A stretch of 64,000 nt of DNA, from positions 35,037,557 to 35,101,556 of the forward strand of contig NC_034009.1 in the NCBI RefSeq assembly GCF_000346465.2, given 5' to 3'. The notes beneath the pieces were generated by a model that saw only the letters and a list, made by a program, of their open reading frames with translations, was not told the origin of the DNA and did no database searches. The stretch's first letter is position 1; every line of letters starts with the position of its first letter. This DNA comes from Prunus persica (taxonomy: Eukaryota; Streptophyta; Magnoliopsida; Rosales; Rosaceae). The position numbers and the translations under genes are program-made. Shown here piece by piece: positions 12,701 through 24,790 of this stretch.

Positions 12701-13694
12701 ATTTCACACATAATTTGTTTGACATAAAATGCTACTAAATCAACTGGAGATATAATCACCAAGTGAGCTTGTTTAAAGATTTTTATATATAAAAAAAAGG
12801 TTGGTTGAACCCATGTCATCGTTTACAGGCAGGATTTCACCAGAGTGATGATTACAGATCTTGGGTACCTCATATGCCTTTACCACATTTGGACCACAAA
12901 CTCAACTAAAATAGTGACATTCCAAGGCTGGACCACCCCCTGAAAGACCCTTCGATACCCCCAACTCCCTTTACCCGACTCTCGACAATTAAAATAGCTA
13001 TACTTTTAAGAAAAAAGAGAAAAACAATGATAATAACAACACGAAACGCCCATGTGCCTTCTTCATCTCTTGCTTTGTTTTCTTATTTATTATCTCCTAA
13101 AAAGTTTCTTGTATATCTTATCCAAGAAAATAAAAGGGGGTGTTTTCTTGTATGGTGGCAGTTAATCCTTCATTTTTTCTGTATATTGAGGTATATAAAT
13201 CACCACCTAACAGTAAGTTCACCCTTTCTTCACCATGCAATGGAAGCATTTCACCATTTATGTATTAAGCCGAGCTTACTTATACAAAGAAAACCTCAAA
13301 ACATATATGCATTGCGAAACAAAAATGAACAACGGAAGCCTTTCACCATTTATGTACAAAACAGAGCATGCTTATACAAAGAAGACCTCAAACATATACG
13401 CATTATGAAACGAAAAAGAACAATTTCACAATTTTAAGGGGAAAAATAATTTTGATAAAAAAGAAGGGGTGGGGGGGTGTGGGAAGAAGACCTCAAGTTC
13501 AGACTCTAAGGGAAACCTATTCAGCGCAGAGCATCGAAAGCAGAGGAAAATAAAAGAAAAATTTTGAAAAAAACTAAATGGCTCTACTGAGTAAAGCTTG
13601 TGGCAAAACAAAACTTGAAAAGCCATATTTACCTGATAGACTTCCCATCAGCTTGAAACGCATCAGGCTTGGACCCCAACTTCATAAACTTCAT
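9747..13694 (-). CDS. NPY1-like: NPY-type BTB/POZ-NPH3 protein
   Basis: Four exons join in frame to 616 aa: 13633..13694, 12063..12132, 10637..11809 and 9747..10292. The start [17 protein letters not shown] and the next blocks ([44 protein letters not shown]) match the BTB domain (about residues 20-125) of NPY/MAB4 proteins. The NPH3 domain follows (about 195-460) with [46 protein letters not shown] and [16 protein letters not shown]. The tail is Ser-rich and ends [11 protein letters not shown], a basophilic AGC-kinase-type site as in other NPYs. In Arabidopsis these plasma-membrane proteins work with PINOID-family kinases and PIN efflux carriers in auxin-driven organ formation. Intron 1 is 1.5 kb and holds only AT-rich sequence. 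The family call is secure; which NPY member is not. Confidence 0.92.
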
Positions 13695-15938
13695 TTTTAC
13701 CCCAAAATAACCTTTTAAGCCACCAGAAGTTACGGTAACAAACAACCTATGGACAAGTACTGCTACTCCACAAACGTAGACTCCGTTTCTTCTGAGTCTG
13801 ATGAAGCTGCGGCCAATGCCAACTTTCTCTCTCTAAAATGGCGGGTCCTGAGGCTCAGCTCAGCTGAACAGAGACAAACCCCCCTCGTCGCTCTTGAGGA
13901 CAAAACCAAATACCGAGACCAAAAATGGCGCTTCTTTAGAGGTCCTCTCCTTCTTCCTTCCACTCTCTCACACTCCTCCCCCCCCCCTCTCTCTCTCTCT
14001 TTCTGTAAATCACGCAACCAGCAGAAACGTTGGACCGACACAAGCCCTGCCTTGGCCTTATAGCAAAGCCTCGACCTTTGCGCTCTTGTTCCCATTCATT
14101 TCAAGCCTTTATGATGACATTGATGAAACCACAACTATTTCCACCAAATCACTCATACCCCATAATTAAAACCCAAAACCCAAACCCAAAAGGAAAAAAA
14201 TCAAAAAGAGAGAGAATTGCTTGGAAGTTGTAATTTTTGCATCAGAGGATTTTATGAAGAGCTCTGTTTTATTTCTCTTTCTCTCTCTATCTCCCTCAGT
14301 CTGCAAAGCTCATAATAAATCCTCGCCGCCTTTACTTTAATTCACCCCTGATCCGCTAAAGATTTTCCTCTCGTTTCTTTATGTGATTTTCCAAGGCGCA
14401 AATCTCAATGACTCGATGATGTTTGATATATAGTCTGATCGGTGTGGCTCTGACGCAGCTGTCTCCTCCTCTACTAAATTTTGCAGCGAAAGAAAATAAT
14501 AACAAAAAAGAAAAAAGCAAAGAGACACAGAGAGAGAGGGAAAGTTAGAGAGAGAAAGTGTGTTTGGGTCTAGTGTGTGTATAGAGAGTAGGGGACTGTG
14601 TTACAGAGTGGCTCAGAGGACTTTTAAGAAGCTTTTATGCCGTTAAAGCACGCCACCCTTTTCTGGACTATTTTGCCCCTGCTCTTTTATACTTTTCACC
14701 TCTATTGTCCCTCCGTCGTCTGCCTTCGCGGGAGATCTTGCTTTACGCGCCGGGGAAGGAGAGTGGAGGGTGATAGTAGGGTCCATGTGAGGGTGGATGT
14801 TCCTGCCGTTTGACGCGTAGCTAAGATGAGGAACTTTTGACTTTTGACCCCCAAATCTAATAATAGGAATGGCTGGCTGGCTGGTCGCTACGTTTTTTCA
14901 TCTGGATAAAGACCTTGCAATTCGTAATTTCCTATAAGTTTTTTTATGAGATAATCAAAATATATGAATAAATCATAATAACGTCCAAAAACTCCATATC
15001 AGAATCTCCTACAAACGGGTCGTGGGATCTTTGTTTCACCATTCCAACAGCCAGAAAACTAGGGTTTATGGTTTAAGATTAAGATTTTACTCTAGTTCTA
15101 GATGTTTGCTTTCTTTTTTTTCTTCGATTCAAAATAATTAATGCCTTTTTAAGAAAATAATAATTCATCACAAAAGTTGGGTTTTTATTTATTTATTAAT
15201 TTATTTATATAAGTGATATTGTGAAAGAATAGATAGGAACACTGAACCTCGAGTGCACGATAACTACTTATAACTACTTATGCTAAAATTAGATTTTACA
15301 CATGTGGACATTTCATGGTCATTTGGTAAAACTTTCTCCAAGTCAAAAACTGGTAAAATGGGTCAAACTTCTTAGTTGAATTACCTAACTTGCACTATTT
15401 TACAGCCTTGCCCATTTAGTCAATTAGACAAACACTGTAAATTCTAGTATTTACCCTGTCAGGCGAGGGGGCTAAATATGCAAGTCAGATATAGGCGTCT
15501 TCAAGCTTCATGGTGAGCTATGTTCCCTGTCAAATTGGTCAATTTTTATTAAGCTACAGGGTCCCTTTTTCATCCATAGGGCCTGAGCTTGGGACCTTAG
15601 GGTTGTGCAAGAGTAATCAATCCCCTTAAATGTTTGCTTAATTTTTTGGACAAGGGAGGAGAAGCTTTCAGAATCACCAGCAGGACCCCAATTCTCTCAC
15701 ATCTTTACAGCTGCTGCTTCATCATTGTACCAGTCCTCAACCACTTATGCATCTTTATCCTTTAATGTGTTTCTACAAAATAAAAACCTTTTCAATTCTT
15801 TAAGGAACCTATTGAATTCACCATTGAATTCATTATTAGTTGAGTCATCTAGTTTGCTAAACCTAGTGTGGGCCGGGGAGATTTTGGGTCTCGTATACAT
15901 CAACGAGAGATTTGTAATAGCATAACTCAACTCATAAA

Positions 15939-16160
15939 CAATTGATTGTAGCGAATTTTGAATTTTACATACATTAATGGTTAGACACGTGAACAATAAC
16001 TATAACATAACTCAAGTCATGCAATTTAATTATAGTGAATTTTGAACTTTACAGACATTAACATTTAGACTTTTAAGCAATTGATTATAACAGCTCATAA
16101 AACAATTACTTATAGCGAATTTTAAACGTTACATACGGTTAGACTCGTACACAACTGATG
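15939..16160. repeat. diverged tandem repeat, about 82-bp unit
   Basis: Three imperfect copies start at 15939, 16022 and 16103. Each begins CAATT and carries TATAGCGAATTTTGAA- or TGTAGCGAATTTT-like words, then TTTACATACATTA and a GTTAGAC or TTTAGAC word. Periods are 83 and 81; the third copy is shortened. Confidence 0.65.
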
Positions 16161-17545
16161 ATATCAAAATTGAAGACATATATTTGTCAATGATGTAAAC
16201 TCGTGGGTGTACTCTAAAGAGGAAATTATTAGGCGTGAGCTGTGAGCCCCTACCATCATAAATTAATGATGGATACTGGAAAGAAAGATGAGAGGGTATT
16301 GGGTCCCAATTCCAAATGAACAATGGGTTTATTGGGTAGGAGGAGATGGGTGAGTGAGGGGGTTGATGTGCTTTTGCTTGGCAAAAAGCCGATGTGGGGG
16401 ACCATATGTGACCCTCTATGGCCAACCCCTTCGTGTGTGTTTGAAGAATAAGTTGCACGTTTTAGGTTTTTTGGTGCTATTTGGGTACACATTAGAGATT
16501 CTGTCCAGGTTTTATGCTCTTAAAGCTCGACATTTACTTACCCACATATCAACCTCTGTTCTTTTTCCCTCCCTCACGTCCACACGCTATAATACAATTA
16601 ACTCCACCACAAGCATTCCACTCAATATGAAATTTTGCTTCTCTTTTTTGTTTTTAGGTTGGTGCTAACGCCACTTCAGATCCACACGTAACTCGACCTC
16701 TAATCGTAAATTTTTAATAAAAGTGCAATCGATCACAAAACACATGTATTAAGTAAATTTCAATACTATTTAACTTCTCATAATTAAACTTAAAATGTTT
16801 AAATTTACAACTCAGTTCATAATTCCACAATTTGTTTGGACCACTCATGCATGTTACTAAGCTAATATATTCACTTTAAAATGAAAGATCGACCCCACCA
16901 TTGCAAGTAGGAACTAGCACCAAAAAGCCACAGCTAGAAAATTCAACCTCAAAATTAATGCAATATAATTTTCTATAAGGTTGTACAAATCTTAAAATAG
17001 AAACCAAAACCAAGTGGGGTTCTCTCTAGCTATCCCCTTCTCTCCCTCCTCCATCAAGTAGTGAGAGTGACTTGCAATATTCCTCTTCTTATTTTGGTAC
17101 AAAGTTAGATGGTGTGGTGATGTCCACTTCAAGCCATTACTCTTATGAAAATTGACAACTAAACGATGCTTATCCTCCCCCCCCCTTTATTCAAGTGGAT
17201 GCCTTATTCATGCAAAAGAACATAACATCCTTGACTTGAGGAAGGGAACAAAGGACATTGTGCAGAGCCAGTGGTATTGGTAACCCAAGTCTCATCAATA
17301 TTCTACAAGGCCTTCTGGAAGGTGGCACTGGCAAGGCAATTTCTTATATTTTGGGCTTAGCCTACGACTTCACAGAAATCCCAGGAAAATTGCAGCACCA
17401 TGTAGAGGCCCAAGCCTAAACTTTGATCCTTGCAGGCTTGCACTATGTTGCAGGCCCAAAGTGCTAACACAAACCCAAAATTAGAAAAAATGGAAAAGAG
17501 AAAGAAAAAAGATAAGAGGGATGGAAACGAATCTGTGGAATCAAG

Positions 17546-17625
17546 ATTCTCGTAGCTCAAAGTGGTTAAGAGCATTTATCCCGACACCTGAGGTCCTAGA
17601 TTTGAATTCCACTTTTCTATGTCGC
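17546..17625 (+). mobile_element. tRNA-headed SINE relic
   Basis: The segment has an A-box-like TAGCTCAAAGTGG with a D-stem pair GCTC/GAGC, and 40 bases later a degenerate B-box, AGATTTGAATTCC. The anticodon and acceptor stems do not fold into a clean cloverleaf, so I read it as a decayed tRNA-derived SINE head, not a tRNA gene. Imperfect flanks (GAATCTGTGG, GAATTTGTGC) may be an old target duplication. Confidence 0.4.
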
Positions 17626-18274
17626 TTATATATAAAGAAAAGGGAATTTGTGCAGTGCAGCAAATGGTGGTCAATCTTGGATTCATCCCACTGATCTATT
17701 TGCCCTTTTCCAGATTCAGATCAAAATTTAAGGTGCAGGAACTAAAATAGCATGTGCAATTGTTTTACGTTATATGCAATATAGTTGGAAAAAACATTGC
17801 AAACGACATGTCGTTACGTTAAAGGAAAGAAATCTGTTGCAAATTGCAGTTGTGTATAAAAAGGAAAAAGATCCAGTCACGACAAACTTTGATAATAATC
17901 TAGGCTGGGCTTTTATACTCTGTGGGCCGAATCTACAATTGCTTTTTGTAAATCACAGAAATATCCAGCGAAAGGCTAACGTGGCACAATCAAAACAAGC
18001 ATTCACAGCGTCACCTCACCAGATCTCACCGGACAGACTCCAAGTCCACCCCCCTCACACTCTCTCTAAGTTTCCGCTCTCCTTCTTTGTCCCCTTTTTA
18101 ATATATTTTTTCTTCATCAACTATAATCTTTCTTTTTTTTTGGTCGTTGTTATTTTCTTTTCACGCAACGCAACAGACAAATACGAAGCGAACTATAAAC
18201 ACCAACCAATAAACATTTCCTCCAGATCTACACAGCCTTCTGCTCGCTCTCTCTCCCTCTCTCAGTCAGAGGCC

Positions 18275-21200
18275 ATGGAGACTCGTAGATCCAAGGCAGT
18301 CCGTACACTGACGATCTTTCTACTGCTCATCCATGGCGCTCAGTCCTTTTACCTCCCCGGAGTCGCCCCTGAGGACTTCATCAAGGTCAGCTCTCGATCA
18401 CCGACAAATCTATCTTTCAGTTTTTGTTTTGTGTAAATTGGATATGTCGGTGTATGAAATATGAAATGAGTGATCTGTGATTTCGCTTTTTGGATCTGTA
18501 TTCATGTGACCTAGTGTTGGTTTTTCGTCTGTTTGGCCGTCGAGAAAATGGAGGAAAATGAACGGATAATAGCTTTTCGTTAATTGAGTTGGATACTATT
18601 GGAATATTGAATCAATTTAATCAATTCAACTTAGATGTAGCGCAGCTGACCTGATCGTAGTTAAAATTCTGAGATTTATACGTTTTGATGTGAGTTCTTT
18701 GTCCACCATTTTTCTTAGATTTTGCTTAGGTTGTGTTTGAGCGTTACTTGAATGCGTAGAACAATGTAATTTTGGGAGTAATATGCGGCTGAAACTAACG
18801 CATCAGATCTTGGGAGGTCCGAGCTGCTATCGATCTGTATAGGCCTTAAGCAAGTACTCTAAGAGCTCGTCATTTAGGTTTCACTGGATTACCGATGCTG
18901 TTTATGAAATTTGAATTATTTCTCATAAGTTAGATTGGGCATTTGTGGTTGTTTTACTTCACTTGACTTAGAAGCAAAGGACTTTGAGTCAGGATGAGGA
19001 AACTCTGTTAGACAATGTTATGATATTTGAGTTAATTTCGCCCTCTTGGATCTGTAAATGCAGGGAGATGATTTGAAAGTGAAAGTGAACAAATTGACAT
19101 CTACAAAGACTCAGCTTCCATACTCATTTTACTCTCTCCCTTACTGTCGACCTGACAAAATTTTGGACAGTGCCGAGAATCTTGGGGAAGTACTTCGTGG
19201 TGACCGTATTGAAAACTCCCCCTATGTGGTTAGTGTTATTGTACTTGTATAACTCTCAGGCTGCTTGTTTCTCCTATGGTCCTTAAATTATTGTGGATAC
19301 TGTGCAGTTTAAAATGAGGGAGCCTCAGATGTGCAATATTGTCTGTCGGTTTACTCCTGATGCCAAAACTGTGAAGCAGTTTAAAGAGAAGATAGATGAT
19401 GAGTATCGTGTGAACATGTACTTTTCAGACACTGGAAATGATTTATACTAAAAAAATATATGTGAGGAAGTTGCATCTCTTATTGAAAGTCTCTTTTCTG
19501 TTAGGATCCTTGATAATCTGCCCCTCGTCGTACCCATTCAAAGGCCAGATCAGGAGGCTCCTACTGTTTACCAGCTTGGCTTTCATGTTGGGCTCAAAGG
19601 CCATTATGCTGGGGTATGTGCATGGTTCATTGGCACCAAATAACTTTTTGTTTGGGTATTATTATGGTTTTCTCTTGCTTATTCAATGTTATTGTTCTCA
19701 GAGCAAGGAAGAAAAGTATTTTATCCACAACCACTTGGCATTTACTGTCAAGTACCATAGAGATACACAAACTGAAACAGCAAGAATTGTGGGATTTGAG
19801 GTTAAACCATTCAGGTCAGTTTTCCAGCGCTTCCTGTTCCACTAAATGATTCCTTCCTGCTGAATCTTCTTTTTTAAGTATCAATTGATGATATGTTTGT
19901 GGCTGTTGAATGTCTTCAGTGTTAAACACGAGTATGAAGGTAAATGGAATGATGCAAAGACTCGTTTAACCACCTGTGACCCCCATTCGAAACACACTGT
20001 TGTCAATTCTAACTCTCCTCAAGAAGTTGCTGAGAAGCAAGAAATTGTATTTACTTATGATGTAGAATTCCAGGTGCTCCTTTAACTTCAAATGTAACTC
20101 TTATTCCTAATGTCCCCCATTTAACTGAATATCCCTGATGCCAATGGTGATTGAACATGCATTGTCACTTGCTAGTATTCTCATGAACTGCTTTTTTCAT
20201 GTCTATTGTTTAGGAAAGTGATGTGAAGTGGGCTTCTAGATGGGATGCTTATCTTTTGATGAGTGACGACCAAATCCACTGGTTCTCAATTGTCAATTCA
20301 TTGATGATTGTCCTCTTCCTTTCTGGCATGGTAGCAATGATAATGCTAAGAACCCTCTACCGTGACATTTCCAAGTATAATGAACTTGAGACCCAGGAAG
20401 AAGCACAAGAAGAGACTGGATGGAAGCTTGTCCATGGGGATGTTTTCAGGGCTCCAAATAACTCCGACTTGCTCTGTGTATATGTTGGAACTGGCGTTCA
20501 GTTCTTTGGCATGATACTTGTGACAATGATCTTTGCTGTCCTTGGTTTCCTCTCCCCGTCTAACCGAGGTGGTCTTATGACAGCCATGCTCTTGCTTTGG
20601 GTCTTCATGGGACTTTTTGCCGGTTATGCCTCTGCTCGCTTATACAAGATGTTTAAAGGGACAGAATGGAAGAAAATTTCTTTCAGGACTGCAGTCATGT
20701 TCCCAGCAGTTGTCTCTGCCATTTTCATTGTCTTAAACACTCTGATTTGGGGCCAGAAATCATCCGGAGCTGTCCCATTTGGAACAATGTTTGCCCTGGT
20801 CTTTTTATGGTTCGGGATCTCAGTCCCACTTGTATTTGTTGGAGGCTATGTTGGGTTCAGGAAGCCAGCACTGGAGGACCCTGTGAAGACGAACAAAATC
20901 CCAAGGCAGATCCCAGAACAGGCCTGGTACATGAACCCAGTTTTCTCGATTCTAATTGGAGGAATCCTCCCATTCGGAGCAGTTTTCATTGAACTGTTCT
21001 TCATCCTCACTTCAATTTGGCTGAACCAGTTCTACTACATCTTTGGCTTCCTCTTCTTGGTGTTCATCATCCTCATCGTCACATGTGCCGAGATAACCAT
21101 CGTGCTCTGCTACTTCCAGTTGTGCAGCGAGGATTACTTGTGGTGGTGGAGGTCGTACCTAACGTCGGGCTCGTCAGCGGTGTACCTGTTCCTCTACGCC

Positions 21201-21371
21201 ACATTCTACTTCTTCACAAAGCTTGAAATCACAAAGCTGGTCTCAGGGATGTTATACTTCGGATACATGCTTATTGCTTCTTACGCATTCTTTGTGCTCA
21301 CTGGTACCATCGGCTTTTATGCTTGCTTTTGGTTCACAAGGCTCATCTACTCATCCGTGAAAATTGACTAA
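18275..21371 (+). CDS. TMN10-like: transmembrane nine (TM9SF/EMP70) protein
   Basis: Seven exons join in frame to 639 aa: 18275..18385, 19064..19228, 19308..19417, 19505..19613, 19702..19814, 19920..20073 and 20214..21371. A signal peptide (about residues 10-24, ending [10 protein letters not shown]) precedes a lumenal domain with [14 protein letters not shown] and [15 protein letters not shown]. The last exon holds nine membrane segments with family signatures [51 protein letters not shown] and [16 protein letters not shown]. The protein ends SVKID, the KxD/E signal that keeps Arabidopsis TMN proteins in the Golgi by COPI binding. Length fits TMN8-10 (about 640 aa). Its role is presumed to be sorting of membrane proteins with Gly-rich segments. 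The family is certain; the paralogue number is my estimate. Confidence 0.95.
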
Positions 21372-21951
21372 AAAACTCGGTCCCGGGGGAGCTTGCGGGC
21401 GGTGATCTCTCCTCCCCTAGAAGACGCAACAAGAAAAATATCTCAAGTAGTGTAAGATTTTGCAATTTAAAGTTGGATTGTGCTTTTCAAAAATGTATCC
21501 TATTGTGCTCAATTTTGAACCATGACAAGCCGACATGATCATATTTCTGTTAGAGTATATTTCTATTTGTTTATTTTTCAAGAGTTACCAATTGTTACTT
21601 AGGGACCTTATTACTTACTCGTCTATTTGTATTTTCTGATTTTCATGGTGCTATTTCCATGAGGGGGTGCAAGCAAATGTTTTTTTAAATTTTAATTCCT
21701 TAAGGTTAATGATATATCAGTTGTTTATTTGTAATGCATGTTGTGGTAACTACACCAAACACAAATCACTTGAAAATTTTACACTACTACAACAAGATTG
21801 CTGCTACAAGAAGATATCAAGTATTGAACTATGAAGAAAAAGACGCCAACAAACAAATTATGAAATTAATAACTTTAGAAAAACCCCTGCCAAGCCTAGT
21901 GGAGTTTCTTCTTCCCCGTTCGATCAAAATCAGAATAATTAAATGAAAGTA
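21372..21951. other. convergent 3' spacer
   Basis: The gap lies between the stops of the TMN gene (+) and the small membrane protein gene (-). It should be 3' UTR from both sides and is AT-rich after 21450. I see nothing else. Confidence 0.55.
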
Positions 21952-22254
21952 CTATTTCCTGGGGTGAGTATGCTCAGGCTCGGCGACATTGGTGGCGACT
22001 CTGGCGACATCTCCGGCGGAGGCTTCAGGCTTCTTGAGGTGGTAAAGGGTGAAGTAGCCGATGACGCCGGTGATGAGGAAGCCGGTAATGGCCATGGCGG
22101 TAGGGCTAAAGGGAAGCCTGCGTCGCTGGTGAAGAACACCGCCAGGGTTATGACCAGGGGGCCTCTTTGATGCCTCCACTCCAGCTCTTTTCACTTCCTC
22201 TGCACTCATTTTTGTTGTGTCTGCCGTTTTCCTCCAATCTTCATTCCCCGCCAT
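21952..22254 (-). CDS. small one-TM protein of unknown function, copy 1
   Basis: A single exon encodes 100 aa, from ATG at 22254 to the stop at 21952. The N-terminal 50 residues are hydrophilic (KMSAEEVKRAGVEASKRPPG, then LHQRRRLPFSP). One membrane segment (about residues 53-70, AMAITGFLITGVIGYFTL) follows, then a positively charged juncture YHLKKPEAS. The hydrophilic N-terminus and KK after the segment fit a small tail-region membrane protein, perhaps of an organelle, but orientation is a guess. The gene has a paralogue 1.3 kb away (23313..23588). I believe similar proteins of about 100 aa exist in other dicots without an assigned role. No signal peptide is seen. A TG repeat (22261..22278) lies just before the start in the presumed leader. 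Confidence 0.8.
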   Translation of the reverse strand: MAGNEDWRKTADTTKMSAEEVKRAGVEASKRPPGHNPGGVLHQRRRLPFSPTAMAITGFLITGVIGYFTLYHLKKPEASAGDVARVATNVAEPEHTHPRK

Positions 22255-23312
22255 CTCTGTCTGTGTGTGTGTGTGTGTGCAGGTTTTGGTCTCTCTCTGT
22301 GATGAATTTTCGGAAAGGGTGAACCCAAACATGTGCTGTGGTTTTCAACTTTGAATTAAGCTTTGCAGAAGAGGAGGATGAGCATTGCATTGCTGACACG
22401 TGTTGAGTTACGATGCCCCAAGTGAAGGCTCAGTCTCTCAACACGTAGTGGGTTAGTGGGTTCGTGTAAATCTCTAGTCCGGCATCGTGTTGCTTGTGCA
22501 AGAAAAATCTCCCTTTAAAAAAGAAAATAACAACAATAATTTGTTTTAAATATTTTTGGGCTGAGAATAAGTATATGTGTTTGGGCTGCATAGATGGCCC
22601 AGCCCAACCCAACCCTCCCCTGAAAAACGACGTTGTGCTGAAGCCTTTTCCAACCAACCTCCACAACACAATGTCGTATTTCTATTTGTCTACTACTCTC
22701 ACTCTGTTTGTTTATCTGATATTCACGGTGGGTGGGATTTCCATGAACCGTTTTCCACAAATTGAGCAGAGTTTGGTTTGCAAATTGCAAGCCCCTCCCT
22801 TTCTTACTTGTGAATTGTGATGCTCATCCCTTCCTCAATTCAGTTTTCTTATTTCTTATATTGCCTTCTTGCATACAATAAGATAGAAAAATAGGGGGTG
22901 TGGGAAAAAGAATTTGACTTATTAAAATTAGTGCTGCAATCAACATCCACCATATGCATTGACAACTTTTGTTTTGGGAGCAAATGCTCTATAAAACAAA
23001 AGCACCCTAAAAGAGTACAAAAGATAATAGGGAAATCAATCCGAAACCTAAATACGAGAGGGAGAGGTGGAGACGATAAATTGAATACCAAAAGGCATAA
23101 GGCATTCAAAATATTCACGTGTGTATGAACCATAAACTATAAACAAAGACGTCCACAACAAAAATAAAAGATTAATTACAAACTAGGCCATAATATTTTG
23201 GAACAGAAATTTAAATTTAAAAAAAGAAAAAGAAAAAAAGAAGAAGCCCTAAGGCATAATTACTTAACATACACAGGTTAGGCTAGTACCACCATAAATA
23301 TAGAAAGCTATT
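22255..23312. other. promoter of copy 1 and 3' side of copy 2
   Basis: Bases 22255 to about 22660 are the upstream region of copy 1 and recur in diverged form upstream of copy 2. They contain CTGAGAATAA, TTTGGGCTGCAT, GGCCCAGCCCAA (site II-like TGGGCY boxes) and AAAAACGACGTTG. Bases 22660..23312 are AT-rich, and 23213..23250 is A/G-rich. No gene is supported. Confidence 0.55.
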
Positions 23313-23588
23313 TCATGGGGCGGGGTCGGTGCTGTTGACAAGAGACTTTCTGGGACGAAGGTCGTCAAGGTCACGGCGGACCCTAACGACATCTAGTGCA
23401 GAGGGGTCAGGCTTTTTCTTGACATAAAGGGTATAGTAGCCAATGGTGCCGGCAAACAGTAAGCCGGTGACGGCCATGCAGGAAGTTGCACCAAAGTAAA
23501 GGCTGCTCCGGAGGCCAGGAGCCCTCTTTCCTGCTTCCGCTCCTGCTCTCCTCACATCCTCTGGACTTACTTTGTGTGTGTCCGGCAT
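23313..23588 (-). CDS. small one-TM protein of unknown function, copy 2
   Basis: A single exon encodes 91 aa, with ATG at 23588 in frame; the upstream extension in this frame has no ATG. It parallels copy 1: HKVSPEDVRRAGAEAGKRAPG, then a membrane segment CMAVTGLLFAGTIGYYTLYV (about residues 37-56), then KKKPDPSALDVVRVRR. The block LHQRRRLPFSP of copy 1 is replaced here by LRSSLYFGATS, so the linker has diverged while the EDVRRAG helix, the membrane segment and the KKP juncture are kept. That pattern suggests both copies are under selection. Function unknown. It is oriented the same way as copy 1, as expected for an unequal-crossover duplicate. Confidence 0.78.
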   Translation of the reverse strand: MPDTHKVSPEDVRRAGAEAGKRAPGLRSSLYFGATSCMAVTGLLFAGTIGYYTLYVKKKPDPSALDVVRVRRDLDDLRPRKSLVNSTDPAP

Positions 23589-24790
23589 TTTTCTCTCCAA
23601 CCCTCTCTCCCTCTCTCTCCTATTGAAGAAACTTAAGCAGACTAAAGAGATGAACTAAAGATAAGGCTCTTTCTCATTGAATTCCAGTATGGCATAGTGA
23701 GTCTATACACTTATCAGAGATTATTCGAGAATTCTCATAAAATACCTAAAAGATTCTAGGTGTATATGTTAAAAATGGAATGAACGGTTTGATCATCAGT
23801 CATTGTCCTTGCTGTCAGAATGTGCTGCCAGATTGTTATGGGTGTGTAGAGTAAGTTTGGGGTGTGTTCGGGTGTACTGGTTTTTCTGGTGTGAGAAATG
23901 GTATTGTTATCACCTCTCTTATATATGTATTTTTGTGAGGGGGTATTTTAAAACCGAGACGGTGGAACGGTAAAACTTGTCTCTTTCTTTCTACGTCTGC
24001 ATGCAGATTTCAACTTTGAAGCTTGAAGAAGAGGTGCGTCTTGTTGACACGTTTCGAGTTACTCAGTCACTTGATACGTGGTATGCAACGTGGCACAAAT
24101 TTGGCAGCCACGCCGGCAATAATAAGGGCCTACATTTATTACATCACCATTTAAACACAAAGTGCAAAAATGTGGATTAGAACATAGAAACTCAAGTACA
24201 TCGGGTATTTCTGTTAATTACTTAACCTACAAAGTCATGTGCCGAGGTACTAAATTTTTTTTTGTGGTCAAACCGAGGTACTAAATTATTTAGAGAGTAA
24301 ATTGTAACCAGCCAAAATTTTATTTTATTTTATTTTATTTATATCTAGTTCCTGTGTTATGGCCTGAGAATAAAAATTGGATAAATGTTTGGGCTGCGCA
24401 GAACCACTGTCCCAATCCAACCCGCCCTTGAAACGACGTTGGGTTGAAGCGTTTAATATAATGATGGGCCCAAAACTCTGCAACCAGGTGTACTCGTCTT
24501 TCCGTGTTTTTGTGACCGTTGAAAAGCGTTTTCTTCTGCCATCTATCGCCATTACTTTTTTTAACGTTACATCAACCTTTTCTCTGAGCCGCACAACGGC
24601 TAGTTTTCCTTTCCCCAATCACAGTTGTATCCTATAGACTATAAATACATGAATGCTGAGAGGCTTTCTTCAACCACAACCTCAATCAATCAATTTCCTT
24701 TTGTTCTTTGCTTTGCTAGCTTACTTGCTCTCAAACTCAAGAGCCCCCAAAAACACCCTCAGTGTCTAAGTGCTCTCTGTTTAAGTGTCA
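23589..24790. other. divergent promoter region
   Basis: The gap holds the upstream regions of copy 2 (-) and of the ENODL gene (+). Bases about 24000..24465 are similar to 22340..22650 upstream of copy 1, with CTGAGAATAA, TTTGGGCTGC, CAACCCGCCC and GAAACGACGTTG in the same order. Between 23640 and 23990 there is sequence without a counterpart at copy 1. A run of TTTTA units lies at 24318..24341. Confidence 0.55.
24640..24647 (+). promoter_or_regulatory. probable TATA box of the ENODL gene
   Basis: TATAAATA lies 143 bases before the ENODL start codon. It is followed by a C/T- and A-rich leader with no upstream ATG in a good context besides one at 24649. Transcription would start near 24675, giving a leader of about 115 bases. 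Confidence 0.55.

Larger units (their letters stand above)
13695..18274. other. long spacer: two promoters plus repeats
   Basis: Divergent genes flank this 4.6 kb. Bases 13695 to about 14800 hold the leader and promoter of the NPY gene, rich in CT and GA runs (13976..14001, 14278..14290, 14528..14560). The middle has a three-copy tandem repeat (about 15939..16160) and a tRNA-like relic (about 17546..17625). The stretch from about 18000 to 18274 should be the TMN 5' leader, with CT runs at 18241..18262. Open frames here are short and show no family I recognise. Confidence 0.5.

Noticed and set aside
17546..17625. Functional tRNA gene
   Set aside because: D-arm and a weak B-box exist, but acceptor and anticodon stems do not pair.
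22494..22820. Overlapping 90-108 codon frames on both strands upstream of the first small membrane-protein gene
   Set aside because: They lie in the duplicated promoter region, are not preserved in the second copy, and match nothing I know.
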